Positions 15,447 to 24,051 of a stretch of 39,689 nucleotides of DNA are shown piece after piece. The DNA comes from Clostridia bacterium (GTDB lineage Bacteria; Bacillota; Clostridia; Oscillospirales; Acutalibacteraceae). How positions within the stretch are numbered: position 1 is the first letter of the stretch; every line of letters starts with the position of its first letter. The stretch is taken from the NCBI GenBank assembly GCA_017416285.1, contig JAFQCU010000012.1, positions 1-39,689 of the forward strand, in the 5' to 3' direction. A model generated the notes under the pieces. That model was not told where the DNA came from. It was given only the letters and a program-made list of their open reading frames with translations, and did not search any database. The position numbers and the translations under genes are program-made.

Positions 15447-16343
15447 TTACTCTCCCAAATGACTTATATCTATTTCGCCCTCAAATACGTTATGGCTTGG
15501 ACCTGTCATAAACATTGTACCTGTTTTTTCATCCCAGTTAATATCCAAAGGACCGCCAATCTGCTCAACGGTCACATGCCTGTCGCAACGACCTGTTAAA
15601 ACGCCCGCAACAACAGCGGTGCAGCAACCTGTACCGCAGCCGATGGTTTCACCTGTGCCACGCTCCCACTCACGCATTTTTATGTAATTGCGGTTTATGA
15701 GCTGTGCAAAGGTAACGTTGGTTTTATTAACGAAAAGCTCGGTCATATTTTCAATTTCACGACCGTATTTTTCAACATCTAAATCGTCAACCGAGTCCAC
15801 AAACATTGCAACGTGTGGATTGCCCCACGAAACCGCCGTAATATAAAAGGTTTTATCGAGCACCTTTACAGGCTGTTCAATGAACTGTGCCAAATCAGTA
15901 TTAACGGGAATAATTTGTGTATCAAGCCTTGGCGCACCAATGTTTGCCTTAATGTTATTTACAAAACCACGGTTTTCATACGGCATATTTTTTTCGCCGT
16001 CTTTGGCTTCACGATTTTCAACAAAAAGCTGTAACTTTTGAAGCCCGCCGAGTGTTTCAATCACAAGCTCGGTCTTGTCGGTTAACGCATGGTCGTAAAC
16101 GTATTTGCCAACACTTCTAAGCGCATTACCGCACATTTCACCCTCTGTTCCGTCGGGGTTGAACATTCTCATTCTAAAATCCGCCTTATCAGATTGGCAG
16201 ATAAGCACCATACCGTCAGAGCCGATAGCAAAATGCCGGTTGCTTACAAATTTTGCAAGCTCCGGCAGATTTGGCAGGGTCTGATGTATGGCGTCAATAT
16301 AAACATAGTCGTTTCCAAACGCCTGCATCTTTGTAAATTTCAT
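15447..16343 (-). CDS. dapF: Diaminopimelate epimerase DapF
   Basis: This 298-residue PLP-independent racemase converts LL- to meso-diaminopimelate. The two catalytic cysteines are present: C71 in EMCGNALRSVGKY and C236 in GETIGCGTGCC. Other family blocks are MQAFGNDYVYID at the N-terminus, MRMFNPDGTEGEMCGN, SWGNPHVAMFV and REWERGTGETIGCG. It is slightly longer than most DapF (about 275) because of an insert near residues 108-135 (NREAKDGEKNMPYENRGF). It sits 8 bp after the trans-sulfuration gene and 1 bp before murE, so the three form one operon. Confidence 0.95.
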   Translation of the reverse strand: MKFTKMQAFGNDYVYIDAIHQTLPNLPELAKFVSNRHFAIGSDGMVLICQSDKADFRMRMFNPDGTEGEMCGNALRSVGKYVYDHALTDKTELVIETLGGLQKLQLFVENREAKDGEKNMPYENRGFVNNIKANIGAPRLDTQIIPVNTDLAQFIEQPVKVLDKTFYITAVSWGNPHVAMFVDSVDDLDVEKYGREIENMTELFVNKTNVTFAQLINRNYIKMREWERGTGETIGCGTGCCTAVVAGVLTGRCDRHVTVEQIGGPLDINWDEKTGTMFMTGPSHNVFEGEIDISHLGE

Positions 16344-16351
16344 TTTATCAC

Positions 16352-17545
16352 CTATGAATTCATTGCACGGTCCAAATCGGCAATAATATCGTCAGCATTT
16401 TCAATGCCCACCGACAAACGCAAGAAGCAATCGGTAATGCCCAATTCTTCCTTTAAGTGCTTAGGGGTATCCTCGTGTGTTTGGGTGGTGGGGTATGTGA
16501 TAAGAGTTTCTGTGCCGCCAAGACTTTCGGCAAACATTACCATATCAACACCCTTTAAAATCTTTTTAACGGTGTCAAAGCTGTCAACCGCAAAGGAAAT
16601 CATACCGCCAAAGCCTGTTGTCTGCTTTTGGGTAACGGCATAATCACGGTGGTCAGTGAAACCAACGTAATAAACCTCTTTAACCTTGGGCTGTGTGCGA
16701 AGCCAATGAGCAACCTTATATGCATTTTCATTATGGCGTTCCATACGAAGATGAAGTGTCTTAATGCCTCGAAGCAAAAGCCAGCTGTCCATAGGCGCTA
16801 ACTGACTGCCGTGCGACTTCATATGAACACGAATTTTATTAACAATTTCTTCGTTATCCTTAACAACCACAATGCCCGAAATGGTATCATTATGACCGCC
16901 AAGATATTTGGTAGAAGAATGTGTAACAATATCCGCACCAAGCGATAACGGTTTTTGAAAATAAGGGGTTAAAAAGGTGTTATCAACAACGGTTAATGCA
17001 CCAATAGATTTTGCAATTTTTGAAAGCTCGGCAATATCGGCAACCTTCATAACAGGGTTAGTAGGCGTTTCAATAAATATCATTTTAGTGGCGGGGGTAA
17101 TCGCCGCTTTAACTGCATCCAAATCAGCCAAATCAACACTTGTGTGAGCTATGCCGTATTTACCGAAAACATCGTTTACTATACGGTGTGTACCGCCGTA
17201 AATATCATCCGACATAATAATATGGTCGCCCGGATTTAAAAGAGAGAAAACCGACATATTAGCAGCTTGTCCACTTGAAAAAGCAAAGCCTTTAATGCCG
17301 CCCTCCAAAATAGCCATAGTGCGTTCAAGCTCCTGCCTTGTAGGGTTTTCAAGACGGCTGTAATCAAAGCCGGTGGAATTGCCAAGCTCGGGATGGCGGA
17401 AGGTAACCGACTGGAAAATAGGCATGCTTACAGCACCGGTTAAGGGTTCGGTACCGAGCGCCCCGTGAACCGCTTTAGATTCAAAATGCAAATCTTCCTT
17501 TAGGCTATAATCTTTATAATTGCTGAAATTTTTCAAAGATGTCAT
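16352..17545 (-). CDS. Cystathionine gamma-synthase/lyase-family PLP enzyme
   Basis: This 397-residue trans-sulfuration enzyme of PLP fold type I has the PLP lysine at K213 in THSSTKYLGGHND, the phosphate-binding YSRLENPTRQELE near 62-75, SSGQAANMSVF near 90-100 and VVDNTFLTPYFQKPL near 187-200. Members include cystathionine gamma-synthase, gamma-lyase, beta-lyase and O-acetylhomoserine sulfhydrylase; motifs here do not separate them with certainty, so no gene symbol is given. It is the first gene of the operon with dapF and murE. Trans-sulfuration and DAP synthesis both draw on aspartate-derived precursors, and a lanthionine-related wall chemistry is a more remote possibility. Confidence 0.88.
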   Translation of the reverse strand: MTSLKNFSNYKDYSLKEDLHFESKAVHGALGTEPLTGAVSMPIFQSVTFRHPELGNSTGFDYSRLENPTRQELERTMAILEGGIKGFAFSSGQAANMSVFSLLNPGDHIIMSDDIYGGTHRIVNDVFGKYGIAHTSVDLADLDAVKAAITPATKMIFIETPTNPVMKVADIAELSKIAKSIGALTVVDNTFLTPYFQKPLSLGADIVTHSSTKYLGGHNDTISGIVVVKDNEEIVNKIRVHMKSHGSQLAPMDSWLLLRGIKTLHLRMERHNENAYKVAHWLRTQPKVKEVYYVGFTDHRDYAVTQKQTTGFGGMISFAVDSFDTVKKILKGVDMVMFAESLGGTETLITYPTTQTHEDTPKHLKEELGITDCFLRLSVGIENADDIIADLDRAMNS

Positions 17546-17580
17546 CCTCCCGAAAAATGATATAATATGTCACATTAATT

Positions 17581-17609
17581 ATTTTAACAAAACTGCATAA
17601 CAAAGTCAA
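17581..17609 (-). promoter_or_regulatory. Promoter of the trans-sulfuration-dapF-murE operon
   Basis: Minus strand TTGACT (17609-17604), 17-bp spacer, TAAAAT (17586-17581), 36 bp before the ATG. The leader is too short for an S-box, and none was seen. Confidence 0.75.
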
Positions 17610-17656
17610 GATATACAACCTTATTATTGACTGTATTGGTTTTTATATTCACATAT

Positions 17657-17684
17657 AAAAAACCACCTCGCATGAGGTGGTTTT
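17657..17684 (-). terminator. Terminator of the TAXI-TRAP operon
   Basis: 11-bp stem AAAACCACCTC/GAGGTGGTTTT with a GCAT loop. The minus strand then has a T tract (17662-17657). It lies just after the permease stop. Confidence 0.85.
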
Positions 17685-17687
17685 AAT

Positions 17688-19646
17688 TTATACAGCTATT
17701 TTCTTATGTGCTTTTTTGGAAATCAACTGAATAATTACGACGATAGCAATAAGTCCAAGACCTATACTATCGGTCACAATACCGGGGTATATAAGCAACA
17801 AACCGCCAATAGCAGAAACGATACGTTCATACCATTTCATATTTGTGAACAAATAACCTTCAAGTGCTGCAGAAACACCGAACATACCAATAATTGCAGT
17901 AATGCAAATAAGAATAACTTCATACCAAACGGTATTAACAAACAACATTGCGGGGTTAAGCGCAAACACATATGGTACGATAAATGCACCAATAGCAAGT
18001 TTTGTTGCGGTAAAGGCAGTCTTCATTGGGTTTGCCTGTGCAATCGCTGCACCCGCATAAGCCGCCAAAGCAACAGGAGGTGTCAAGTCAGCAACAATAC
18101 CGAAATAGAACACGAAGAAATGTGCCGCAATAGCAGGTACACCCATCTCCATAAGAATAGGCGCACAGGTTGCCGCCATGATGCAGTAGTTTGCAGTGGT
18201 AGGCACACCCATACCGAGAACAATACAAGCGAGCATGGTTAGGAACAACGCAATAATTACATTATTACCTGCAAGGCCAACAATAGCAGTCATAAGCTGT
18301 GTGGCAAGACCTGTTATAGATATAATGCCCGCAATAATACCAGCAACACCGCAAGCAACCGCAACGGTTATCATACCCTGTCCGCCCGCTGCCAAAGCTT
18401 CAAAAATACGCTTTGGAGTAATGCGGTTTTCTTTATTAAAAATACCAACAACTATAGCCGCAATAATAGCAATAGCCGCAGCAAAAGCGATTGAACGTGC
18501 ACCGCTGCTTACAAGTGCAATCAAAATAATAATTGGTAATAATAAATATGATTGTTTTAAGAGGGGTAAAAATCTAGGCAATTCTTCCTTTGTAAGACCA
18601 CGAAGGCCTTCCTTCTTGGCTTCAAGATGTACAACAATAAATACGCCAAGGAAGTAAAGTGCTGCAGGTAAAATCGCACGAACAACAATATTGCTGTACG
18701 AAACACCCATATTTTCAGCCATTAAGAATGCAGCCGCACCCATAATAGGTGGCATAATCTGACCGCCGGTTGAGGCTGAAGCTTCTGCCGCTGCGGCAAA
18801 TTCGGGCTTATAACCAGCCTTTTTCATAAGCGGAATTGTAACCGCACCGGAACCAACAGTGTTGGCAACCGAAGAACCCGAAACCATACCCTCAAGGGCG
18901 CTTGCCACAACAGCAACCTTTGCAGGACCGCCCGAAAAACCGCCAACAACAGAGTTTGCAATTTTAATAAAGAAGTCGGCAATACCTGTTCTTTCAAGGA
19001 AAGCACCAAAAATAATGAATATTGCAATATATTTTGAACAGGTAGCAATAGGTGTAGACAAAACACCGGTAGAGGTTGTATAAAAAATACCACTAAAAAG
19101 CTTAACCACACGGCGCATAAAATCGGGCTGTTGAAGGCCAAAGAAAAGAGCATAAATCATAAACGCAACCGCAACCACGATAATCGGAATACCAACACAG
19201 CGACGGCAAAGCTCTAAAAGACATAACACACCAACAGCGGCGATTATAATTTGATAGTTGTCAAATTTAATACCTTGGTTAATAATTTTTTGAGCATAAA
19301 CAACGATATAAAAAAACGAGCCCGAGCCCAATGCCATTAAAATATAATCATACCACGGTATATAATTCACCTTTTGAGTGCCCTTGTGAGAGGGAAACAC
19401 CAAAAAACCAATAAAAATAATGCAGGCAACAAAGCTTGCTAAACGAATATGATCGAGCCATGTCGCAAAAAACGTTACGTAAATACAAAACAAAGAAAAT
19501 GCAGCAAGAATACAGTTGACAAAAATCTTTGGCTTGCCTTCCCAAATACGAACATTTGATTCTCTGTCATATTTTTTCATTACAGCTTCAACATCCATTG
19601 GAGCATCTGCCACAACTGATTTTTTCTTAAACAAAGCCAAATTCAT
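17688..19646 (-). CDS. TRAP transporter fused 4TM/12TM permease, TAXI type
   Basis: This 652-residue integral membrane protein joins the small (DctQ-like) and large (DctM-like) permease subunits of a tripartite ATP-independent periplasmic transporter, as is usual for TAXI systems. About 16 membrane segments are visible. The DctM part carries GGFSGGPAKVAVVASALEGMVSGSSVANTVGSGAVTIPLMKK (residues near 240-280) and GMGVPTTANYCIMAATCAPI near 475-495, both family signatures. It should import an organic acid or amino acid with sodium, using the binding protein encoded upstream. ATG at 19646 touches the GGGAGG site, so the TTG two codons on (19640, six bases away) may be the true start. Confidence 0.92.
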   Translation of the reverse strand: MNLALFKKKSVVADAPMDVEAVMKKYDRESNVRIWEGKPKIFVNCILAAFSLFCIYVTFFATWLDHIRLASFVACIIFIGFLVFPSHKGTQKVNYIPWYDYILMALGSGSFFYIVVYAQKIINQGIKFDNYQIIIAAVGVLCLLELCRRCVGIPIIVVAVAFMIYALFFGLQQPDFMRRVVKLFSGIFYTTSTGVLSTPIATCSKYIAIFIIFGAFLERTGIADFFIKIANSVVGGFSGGPAKVAVVASALEGMVSGSSVANTVGSGAVTIPLMKKAGYKPEFAAAAEASASTGGQIMPPIMGAAAFLMAENMGVSYSNIVVRAILPAALYFLGVFIVVHLEAKKEGLRGLTKEELPRFLPLLKQSYLLLPIIILIALVSSGARSIAFAAAIAIIAAIVVGIFNKENRITPKRIFEALAAGGQGMITVAVACGVAGIIAGIISITGLATQLMTAIVGLAGNNVIIALFLTMLACIVLGMGVPTTANYCIMAATCAPILMEMGVPAIAAHFFVFYFGIVADLTPPVALAAYAGAAIAQANPMKTAFTATKLAIGAFIVPYVFALNPAMLFVNTVWYEVILICITAIIGMFGVSAALEGYLFTNMKWYERIVSAIGGLLLIYPGIVTDSIGLGLIAIVVIIQLISKKAHKKIAV

Positions 19647-19668
19647 CCTCCCTTTCTATAAACACACT

Positions 19669-19702
19669 AAAATAGCTGCGACTGCAAAGCCGCAGCTATT
19701 TT
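19669..19702 (-). terminator. Intercistronic terminator between TAXI binding protein and permease
   Basis: Perfect 12-bp stem AAAATAGCTGCG/CGCAGCTATTTT with a 10-base loop, 28 bp past the binding-protein stop. No promoter is evident between it and the permease, so partial termination would give more binding protein than permease, as is common in solute-binding systems. Confidence 0.75.
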
Positions 19703-19729
19703 GTTTTTTAAAGAACAACATTTAGTAAA

Positions 19730-20713
19730 TTACTTGGTTGCTACTTCAATTCCCTTTTCCTTGAAGTATTTTGCAGCACCTGCGTGGAAAGGAACAACCG
19801 AAAGACCTTCGGTGGCGTTTTCAAGTGAAAGTTCTGCACCCTTAGCATGCTTTACCTTAATATCTTCAATATTATCAAAGAGTGTCTTTGTCAAGTTGTA
19901 AACATCATCTTCCGAAGCATCGGCACTTACGATAAGTGTTGCCTTAACAGTAACGGTAAGAACGGCGCTATCTTGATTCTTGTAAGAATTTGCAGGAATT
20001 TCATAAACTGAATAGAATTTATTCTTTTCCATAAGTGTTTTAGCAATGTCACCTTCGATAGGAACAAGACGAGCGTTCTTATTTGTCATGCAAAGCTCAT
20101 CAATAGCGGGTGTAGGAGCACCTGCAACGATGAATGCAGCATCAATTTTTCCGTCCTTAAGAGCGTCAGCACTTTGACCGAAGTCTTGGTACTGTGCCTG
20201 AATATCCTTTTCGGTAAGACCTGCAGCCTCTAAAACGTCGATAGCGTTAAAGTAAACGCCCGAAGCAGGAGCACCGATAGAAACCTTCTTGCCTTTTAAA
20301 TCTTTAACCGACTTGATATCAGGGTCAGTAGTAACAAGCTGAACTGCTTCTGCATAAAGACCGGCAATTGTACGGAAGGTTGTAATTTTGCCTTCGTCCT
20401 TAAATGAACGAACGCCATCCCAAGCATAAGCCATAACGTCAGACTGAACAGTACCTAACTGATAGTCACCAACGTCAATACTTTGAATATTTGCTTTTGA
20501 ACCGTCAGATGAAACAGCAGTAACAGAAATGTTTGTTTTGTCCTTAATATACTGTGAAAGAACATTACCATAAGCGAAATATGTACCCTGTGTACCACCG
20601 GTACCCATTGTCATTTTGGTTGCGCCCTTATTGTCGCCGCCAGTAGCGCCACCGCAAGCAACCATAGTTAAAACCATAAGAATTGAAAGTAAAGCGATTA
20701 AAAACTTTTTCAT
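19730..20713 (-). CDS. TAXI-family TRAP transporter solute-binding lipoprotein
   Basis: This 327-residue lipoprotein has a signal peptide ending in a lipobox with Cys20 (TMVAC). The mature part has the TAXI signature at its start, MTMGTGGTQGTYFAYGNVL, followed by VQSDVMAYAWDG, the VKDLKGKKVSIGAPASGV segment and IDAAFIVAGAPTPAI. TAXI proteins bind small carboxylates or glutamate-like amino acids and deliver them to the fused TRAP permease; the ligand cannot be read from sequence. ATG follows AGGAGGAAAAAC. It is the first gene of the operon, with the permease downstream behind an internal hairpin. Confidence 0.93.
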   Translation of the reverse strand: MKKFLIALLSILMVLTMVACGGATGGDNKGATKMTMGTGGTQGTYFAYGNVLSQYIKDKTNISVTAVSSDGSKANIQSIDVGDYQLGTVQSDVMAYAWDGVRSFKDEGKITTFRTIAGLYAEAVQLVTTDPDIKSVKDLKGKKVSIGAPASGVYFNAIDVLEAAGLTEKDIQAQYQDFGQSADALKDGKIDAAFIVAGAPTPAIDELCMTNKNARLVPIEGDIAKTLMEKNKFYSVYEIPANSYKNQDSAVLTVTVKATLIVSADASEDDVYNLTKTLFDNIEDIKVKHAKGAELSLENATEGLSVVPFHAGAAKYFKEKGIEVATK

Positions 20714-20744
20714 TGTTTTTCCTCCTGTATATATGTATACAATT

Positions 20745-20773
20745 ATTCTAGCATAACGTTACACATATGTCAA
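20745..20773 (-). promoter_or_regulatory. Promoter of the TAXI-TRAP operon
   Basis: Minus strand TTGACA (20773-20768), 17-bp spacer containing the palindrome TAACGTTA, TAGAAT (20750-20745). The palindrome between the boxes could be a repressor site. Confidence 0.75.
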
Positions 20774-20782
20774 GCCTAATTT

Positions 20783-21565
20783 TCAATCCTTATACTTAAT
20801 ATCGGTGTTAATAAAGCCCACATGCATAAATTCCTTTGGATTGTGCCGAATTATATAGTCTATATATGAATCTACAAGCCGTGCCAGCACGATATACCCC
20901 ATTGGGTTGTGATGCCCAAGTAAATTGAAATTCTTATTAAATTCATCATCAAAATCGGGGCCGTATTTATACAAATCAATCACATAACAATTTTCAAACT
21001 TCTCAGCAATTTGATATAATAACTCTATCATTCCTGGCAATTTGTCTTCTTGATAATGAATTTTTGGAAAGGTAACCAAAAAGAATTTGCTGTCAGGCGC
21101 AATTTCCTTATATCGACTGATAATTTGACCGTAATATCCCGCAAAGGTGGGCTTATTGTTATGCCAGTTTTCAGTATCAATATCATCAATAGAACCCAGC
21201 TCGAAGCCTCGCCAGAACAAATCGTTTACGCCCATTGCAATAACATAAGCCTGTGCCGCCAAATCGGGCGACCAAAAGCCGTTATTTTCTGCAAAATGGT
21301 CCATATAATCCCTTGCGGTCATACCGCCCTTTGAAAAATTATATGCAGTAAGTCCGTTTTTGCGGGCAATATATTGTCCCCACGAATACTCATACATATC
21401 GTGCCAACGGCGCTCACCGTACTTTGCCTCGGTTTCAAACTCGCCCGATGAAAGGCTATCGCCAATAAAGGCAATTTTTCTGAAAATTGAGGTATAGCTA
21501 TAAGCGTCAACCAATCTGTCAAGCGGTTTTTCTTCCTTGGCGTAAAGTTCTTTTTTCCAATCCAT
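20783..21565 (-). CDS. SGNH/GDSL-type hydrolase
   Basis: This 260-residue protein is predicted to be a serine esterase of the SGNH fold. Block I is KIAFIGDSLSSGEF (residues about 30-43), a Gly in SKGGMTARDY, block III is AMGVNDLFWRG, and the His block is LGHHNPMGYIVLA. There is no signal peptide, so it should act in the cytoplasm, perhaps on acylated sugars or lipids. The start is the ATG at 21565, 11 bases after AAGGA; a GTG nine bases earlier is too close to that site. It follows the EEP-fold hydrolase by 14 bp, so the two are one transcript from the promoter at 22296-22324. Confidence 0.82.
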   Translation of the reverse strand: MDWKKELYAKEEKPLDRLVDAYSYTSIFRKIAFIGDSLSSGEFETEAKYGERRWHDMYEYSWGQYIARKNGLTAYNFSKGGMTARDYMDHFAENNGFWSPDLAAQAYVIAMGVNDLFWRGFELGSIDDIDTENWHNNKPTFAGYYGQIISRYKEIAPDSKFFLVTFPKIHYQEDKLPGMIELLYQIAEKFENCYVIDLYKYGPDFDDEFNKNFNLLGHHNPMGYIVLARLVDSYIDYIIRHNPKEFMHVGFINTDIKYKD

Positions 21566-21579
21566 CGTAATCACTTTCC

Positions 21580-22275
21580 TTAAATATTTATTTCTGCAAT
21601 ATGCGGGCGGTGGTCAGAGGCCACAATTGGCGGTATATCTGCCGAGATGACCTTAATATCGGGTGATACAAAAATATAATCAATCTTTCGATTGGGATTA
21701 TCTGACGGAAAGCTAAATTTTTCACCATCGAAAAAATCAGCTGTATCAACGGCTCTTTCCCTTATAGGTTTTAAAACTTCATTATCAGGTTTAAGGTTAA
21801 AATCGCCCATAAGCACACATTTTTCATTTTCAAGATTTGCAATAACCGTTTTAACAGCGTTTTCCTGCTCGTCAGGATTAAGTCCAAAATGGGTAACCAA
21901 AACTGTCAATCCATTAGAAAGCTTGACCTTCAAAAGACAACGGGTTTCATAGTAACCGTTATACTTTTTCGCCTTAGGGTCGGGTATGGGTATTGTTTCA
22001 GCTCTTATTATAGGGTATTTTGAAATAAAAGCATTGCCGTAAGGACCGTTCTTAAATTCTATCGCTTTGGCAAAATAATAATTTTTAAGACCGGTAAGCT
22101 TTGCAAGAATTTCAGTCTGCGCTTCAAATTCGGGATGAATTCCTTTGCCACGAATTTCATTAAGACCAACAACATCGGCATCACATTTTTTAATAGTGTC
22201 CGCCATTATTTGAAAATCAATTTTTTGCTCTAAATAATTTAAACAGTGTTGCGTATTAAAGGACATTATTTTCAT
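21580..22275 (-). CDS. Endonuclease/exonuclease/phosphatase (EEP) family hydrolase
   Basis: This 231-residue enzyme of the DNase I-like fold contains all the metal-site blocks: SFNTQHC (N7), GLNEIRG (E40), THFGLNPDEQ (H128), LMGDFNLKPDN (D157, N159), KIDYIFVS and SDHRPHIAEI near the C-terminus. Members act on phosphodiesters or phosphomonoesters in nucleic acids, sphingomyelin or inositol phosphates; small cytosolic Firmicute members are mostly uncharacterised. It is co-transcribed with the SGNH hydrolase, which hints at joint breakdown of a lipid or acyl-phosphate compound, but this is a guess. ATG follows TTAAGGTGG. Confidence 0.88.
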   Translation of the reverse strand: MKIMSFNTQHCLNYLEQKIDFQIMADTIKKCDADVVGLNEIRGKGIHPEFEAQTEILAKLTGLKNYYFAKAIEFKNGPYGNAFISKYPIIRAETIPIPDPKAKKYNGYYETRCLLKVKLSNGLTVLVTHFGLNPDEQENAVKTVIANLENEKCVLMGDFNLKPDNEVLKPIRERAVDTADFFDGEKFSFPSDNPNRKIDYIFVSPDIKVISADIPPIVASDHRPHIAEINI

Positions 22276-22295
22276 AACATAACCACCTTAAAATC

Positions 22296-22324
22296 ATAAT
22301 AGCACACCCCATAAATATTTACAA
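22296..22324 (-). promoter_or_regulatory. Promoter of the EEP-SGNH operon
   Basis: Minus strand TTGTAA (22324-22319), 17-bp spacer, TATTAT (22301-22296). Its -35 box is 3 bp from the -35 box of the divergent promoter. Confidence 0.65.
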
Positions 22325-22327
22325 TAC

Positions 22328-22356
22328 TTGAAATTTATATTTCACATTGATATAAT
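22328..22356 (+). promoter_or_regulatory. Promoter of the L7/L12-like-domain membrane protein
   Basis: TTGAAA (22328-22333), 17-bp spacer, TATAAT (22351-22356), 35 bp before the ATG, which follows AAGGGGG. Confidence 0.7.
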
Positions 22357-22391
22357 ATTTATAAGGAATTTGATTTCAAGGGGGACTGAAA

Positions 22392-23174
22392 ATGGCAAAG
22401 GACTTATACGCTATCATTTTAAAGGATTTGGGCAAAAAAGCCCAACGGGTAAAAGAGGAGCTTATTTCTTACGGTACACCTGAAAATGATACGGATATTA
22501 TTATTGAAAAAGTTGAAAACGACAAGCCCTGCAGTATTGCTTATGCTAAAACCTTTGCTGAAGCAAAGCTTTTAAAGGAACGATTTGAAGGCTGTGGCGC
22601 CGTTGTTGACGTATGCCTTAAGCGTGCATTTAAAGAAAAGAAAATCACAAAGGGTGGTACTCCCCTTTATGACGCTTTGTGCGAAGGCTTTGAAAAATAT
22701 GCCAAAACACGCAAGGAGTTAAAAAAGAATCTTGCGTTTTGCGTAATTGGTTGGCCACTGTTAGCAATCGGCATTTGCCTTTTAATATTTGCTAATTATT
22801 GGGGGCTTTTACCGCTTATTGCCGGTGCTGTAATTCTTGATGTCTCGGCATTTAAATTAATGCTCGAAAACAATAAAAAGAAAAAAGCCGAAACAAATGA
22901 GGATGACCTCGCCACCGAAACCAAAGGACAAAAAGCGTTTAGGATAATTCTTGAAATTTTAAAATACATAGGTGTAATTCTGTTCGGGGCTTTTGTTGTA
23001 CTGTACAGAATTTGCAAAATATTATTAAAAATTAACAAAATCAACCGCAAATATAAGCTTATTATGCCGTTCACTCAAACCGCAAGCTTTGATATTTTAA
23101 TTTCATTTGCAGTCTTTGCTGTATTCCTTCTTGCAGCACTAATTTGTTATGAAATAGCACAAGCTATTAAATAA
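22392..23174 (+). CDS. Four-pass membrane protein with an N-terminal L7/L12-like domain
   Basis: This 260-residue protein has no family I can name with certainty. Its first 80 residues follow the pattern of the ribosomal L7/L12 C-terminal domain: YAIILKDLGKKAQRVKEEL, a variable turn, then an IIEKVENDKPCSIAYAKTFAEAKLLKERFEGCGAVVDV stretch that parallels V..AP..VKEGVSKEEAEEIKKKLEEAGAKVEL. About four membrane helices follow, two near residues 118-165 and two near 190-218 and 235-257, separated by a charged loop (KKKKAETNEDDLATETK). The domain assignment is by eye. It might be a regulatory or docking domain on a membrane anchor. Monocistronic, with a clear promoter and terminator. Confidence 0.65.
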   Translation: MAKDLYAIILKDLGKKAQRVKEELISYGTPENDTDIIIEKVENDKPCSIAYAKTFAEAKLLKERFEGCGAVVDVCLKRAFKEKKITKGGTPLYDALCEGFEKYAKTRKELKKNLAFCVIGWPLLAIGICLLIFANYWGLLPLIAGAVILDVSAFKLMLENNKKKKAETNEDDLATETKGQKAFRIILEILKYIGVILFGAFVVLYRICKILLKINKINRKYKLIMPFTQTASFDILISFAVFAVFLLAALICYEIAQAIK

Positions 23175-23179
23175 ATATC

Positions 23180-23207
23180 ACCCCAACCATTTGGTTGGGG
23201 TATTTTT
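23180..23207 (+). terminator. Terminator of the L7/L12-like-domain gene
   Basis: 9-bp stem ACCCCAACC/GGTTGGGGT with an ATTT loop, then ATTTTTT. A very similar hairpin lies at 24012-24037, beyond the broken glycoside hydrolase. Confidence 0.85.
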
Positions 23208-23224
23208 TACCCTTAATTTATTGA

Positions 23225-23998
23225 AAATTCAAAAACAAAGTACTAGAATATTTGGATTTCTTTGCCTACCATCAATACACCCGAACACCCGAACACCATT
23301 ATGCCGAAACCGTAAAGCTGTTACGAAAATCACTGTGCGAAAACGGTTTGCCTGATACCGAGCTTTGGCAAGGTGAGTCTGGTTACGCATCGTGGGTATT
23401 TGAAGGTCATTGGCTATTCCCCGAAGGCACCAATAGTGAATATGATCAAGCAGCATATCAGCTGCGTCGCTTCTTTTTAGATTTTGAAAACGGAATAAGC
23501 CGCAGCTCGTTTTTCCAAATGGCAGATATGTGGGAAGCCGCTTATTCCACCGCAAAAGAAAGCACCGCACGCCCTGCTGCGCACGGTGTTTTAAATGGTA
23601 ATACGTATACGCCTAAAATGTCATATTTCACCCTTTGTAATGCTGCCAATATATTCGAGGGTGATATAAAATTAGGCGACCTATTCTTTTACGCTACTTC
23701 GGATTGCTCTACCACAGAAATGCTTAGCATAAAAACTATGTCAGCAACCAAATGTGAAAAAAATCTTTATTTTTATTACCTACCCACCAGACTCGGCACC
23801 GGTGAAATTAATCTAAAGTGCGAACTTTGCACTTACGAAAAACTTAAAGAACCCGTCCTTGTAAATATGTTTACGGGCGAAGTTTTTGATGAAATTATTT
23901 GCGAACGTGACTGACACGGCGTTTATCATTATAAGGATTTACCGCTTAAAGACTATCCCCTTATTCTAACAGAAAAATCCGTAATAGAATTCAAATAA
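23225..23998 (+). pseudogene. C-terminal remnant of a glycoside hydrolase, 5' truncated and with an internal stop
   Basis: The frame is open from 23225 and reads as the middle and end of a TIM-barrel glycosidase: YLDFFAYHQYTRTPEHHYAE, then ELWQGESGYASW (a glutamate in a strand-end position typical of a catalytic nucleophile), RRFFLDFENGISRSSFFQMA and a C-terminal beta domain (FEGDIKLGDLFFYATSDC...). There is no start codon with a ribosome site and no N-terminal half; the frame begins right after the preceding gene's terminator. A TGA at 23912-23914 interrupts it, after which the same frame continues with HGVYHYKDLPLKDYPLILTE to a TAA at 23996-23998. The barrel fold suggests clans like GH39/GH5, not determined further. 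No promoter was seen. Confidence 0.75.
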
Positions 23999-24011
23999 CA
24001 ATAACCATTTT

Positions 24012-24041
24012 CACCCCCCAACCGCTAGTTGGGGGTGTTTA
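24012..24041 (+). terminator. Terminator behind the glycoside hydrolase remnant
   Basis: Stem CACCCCC(C)AAC/GTTGGGGGTG with a CGCTA loop and one bulge, followed by TTTATTTTATT on the plus strand. Confidence 0.7.
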
Positions 24042-24051
24042 TTTTATTCCA

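Noticed and set aside
23252-23914. Glycoside hydrolase as an intact 220-residue gene
   Set aside because: It starts in the middle of the barrel at a leucine TTG with no ribosome site, and homologous sequence continues past the TGA.
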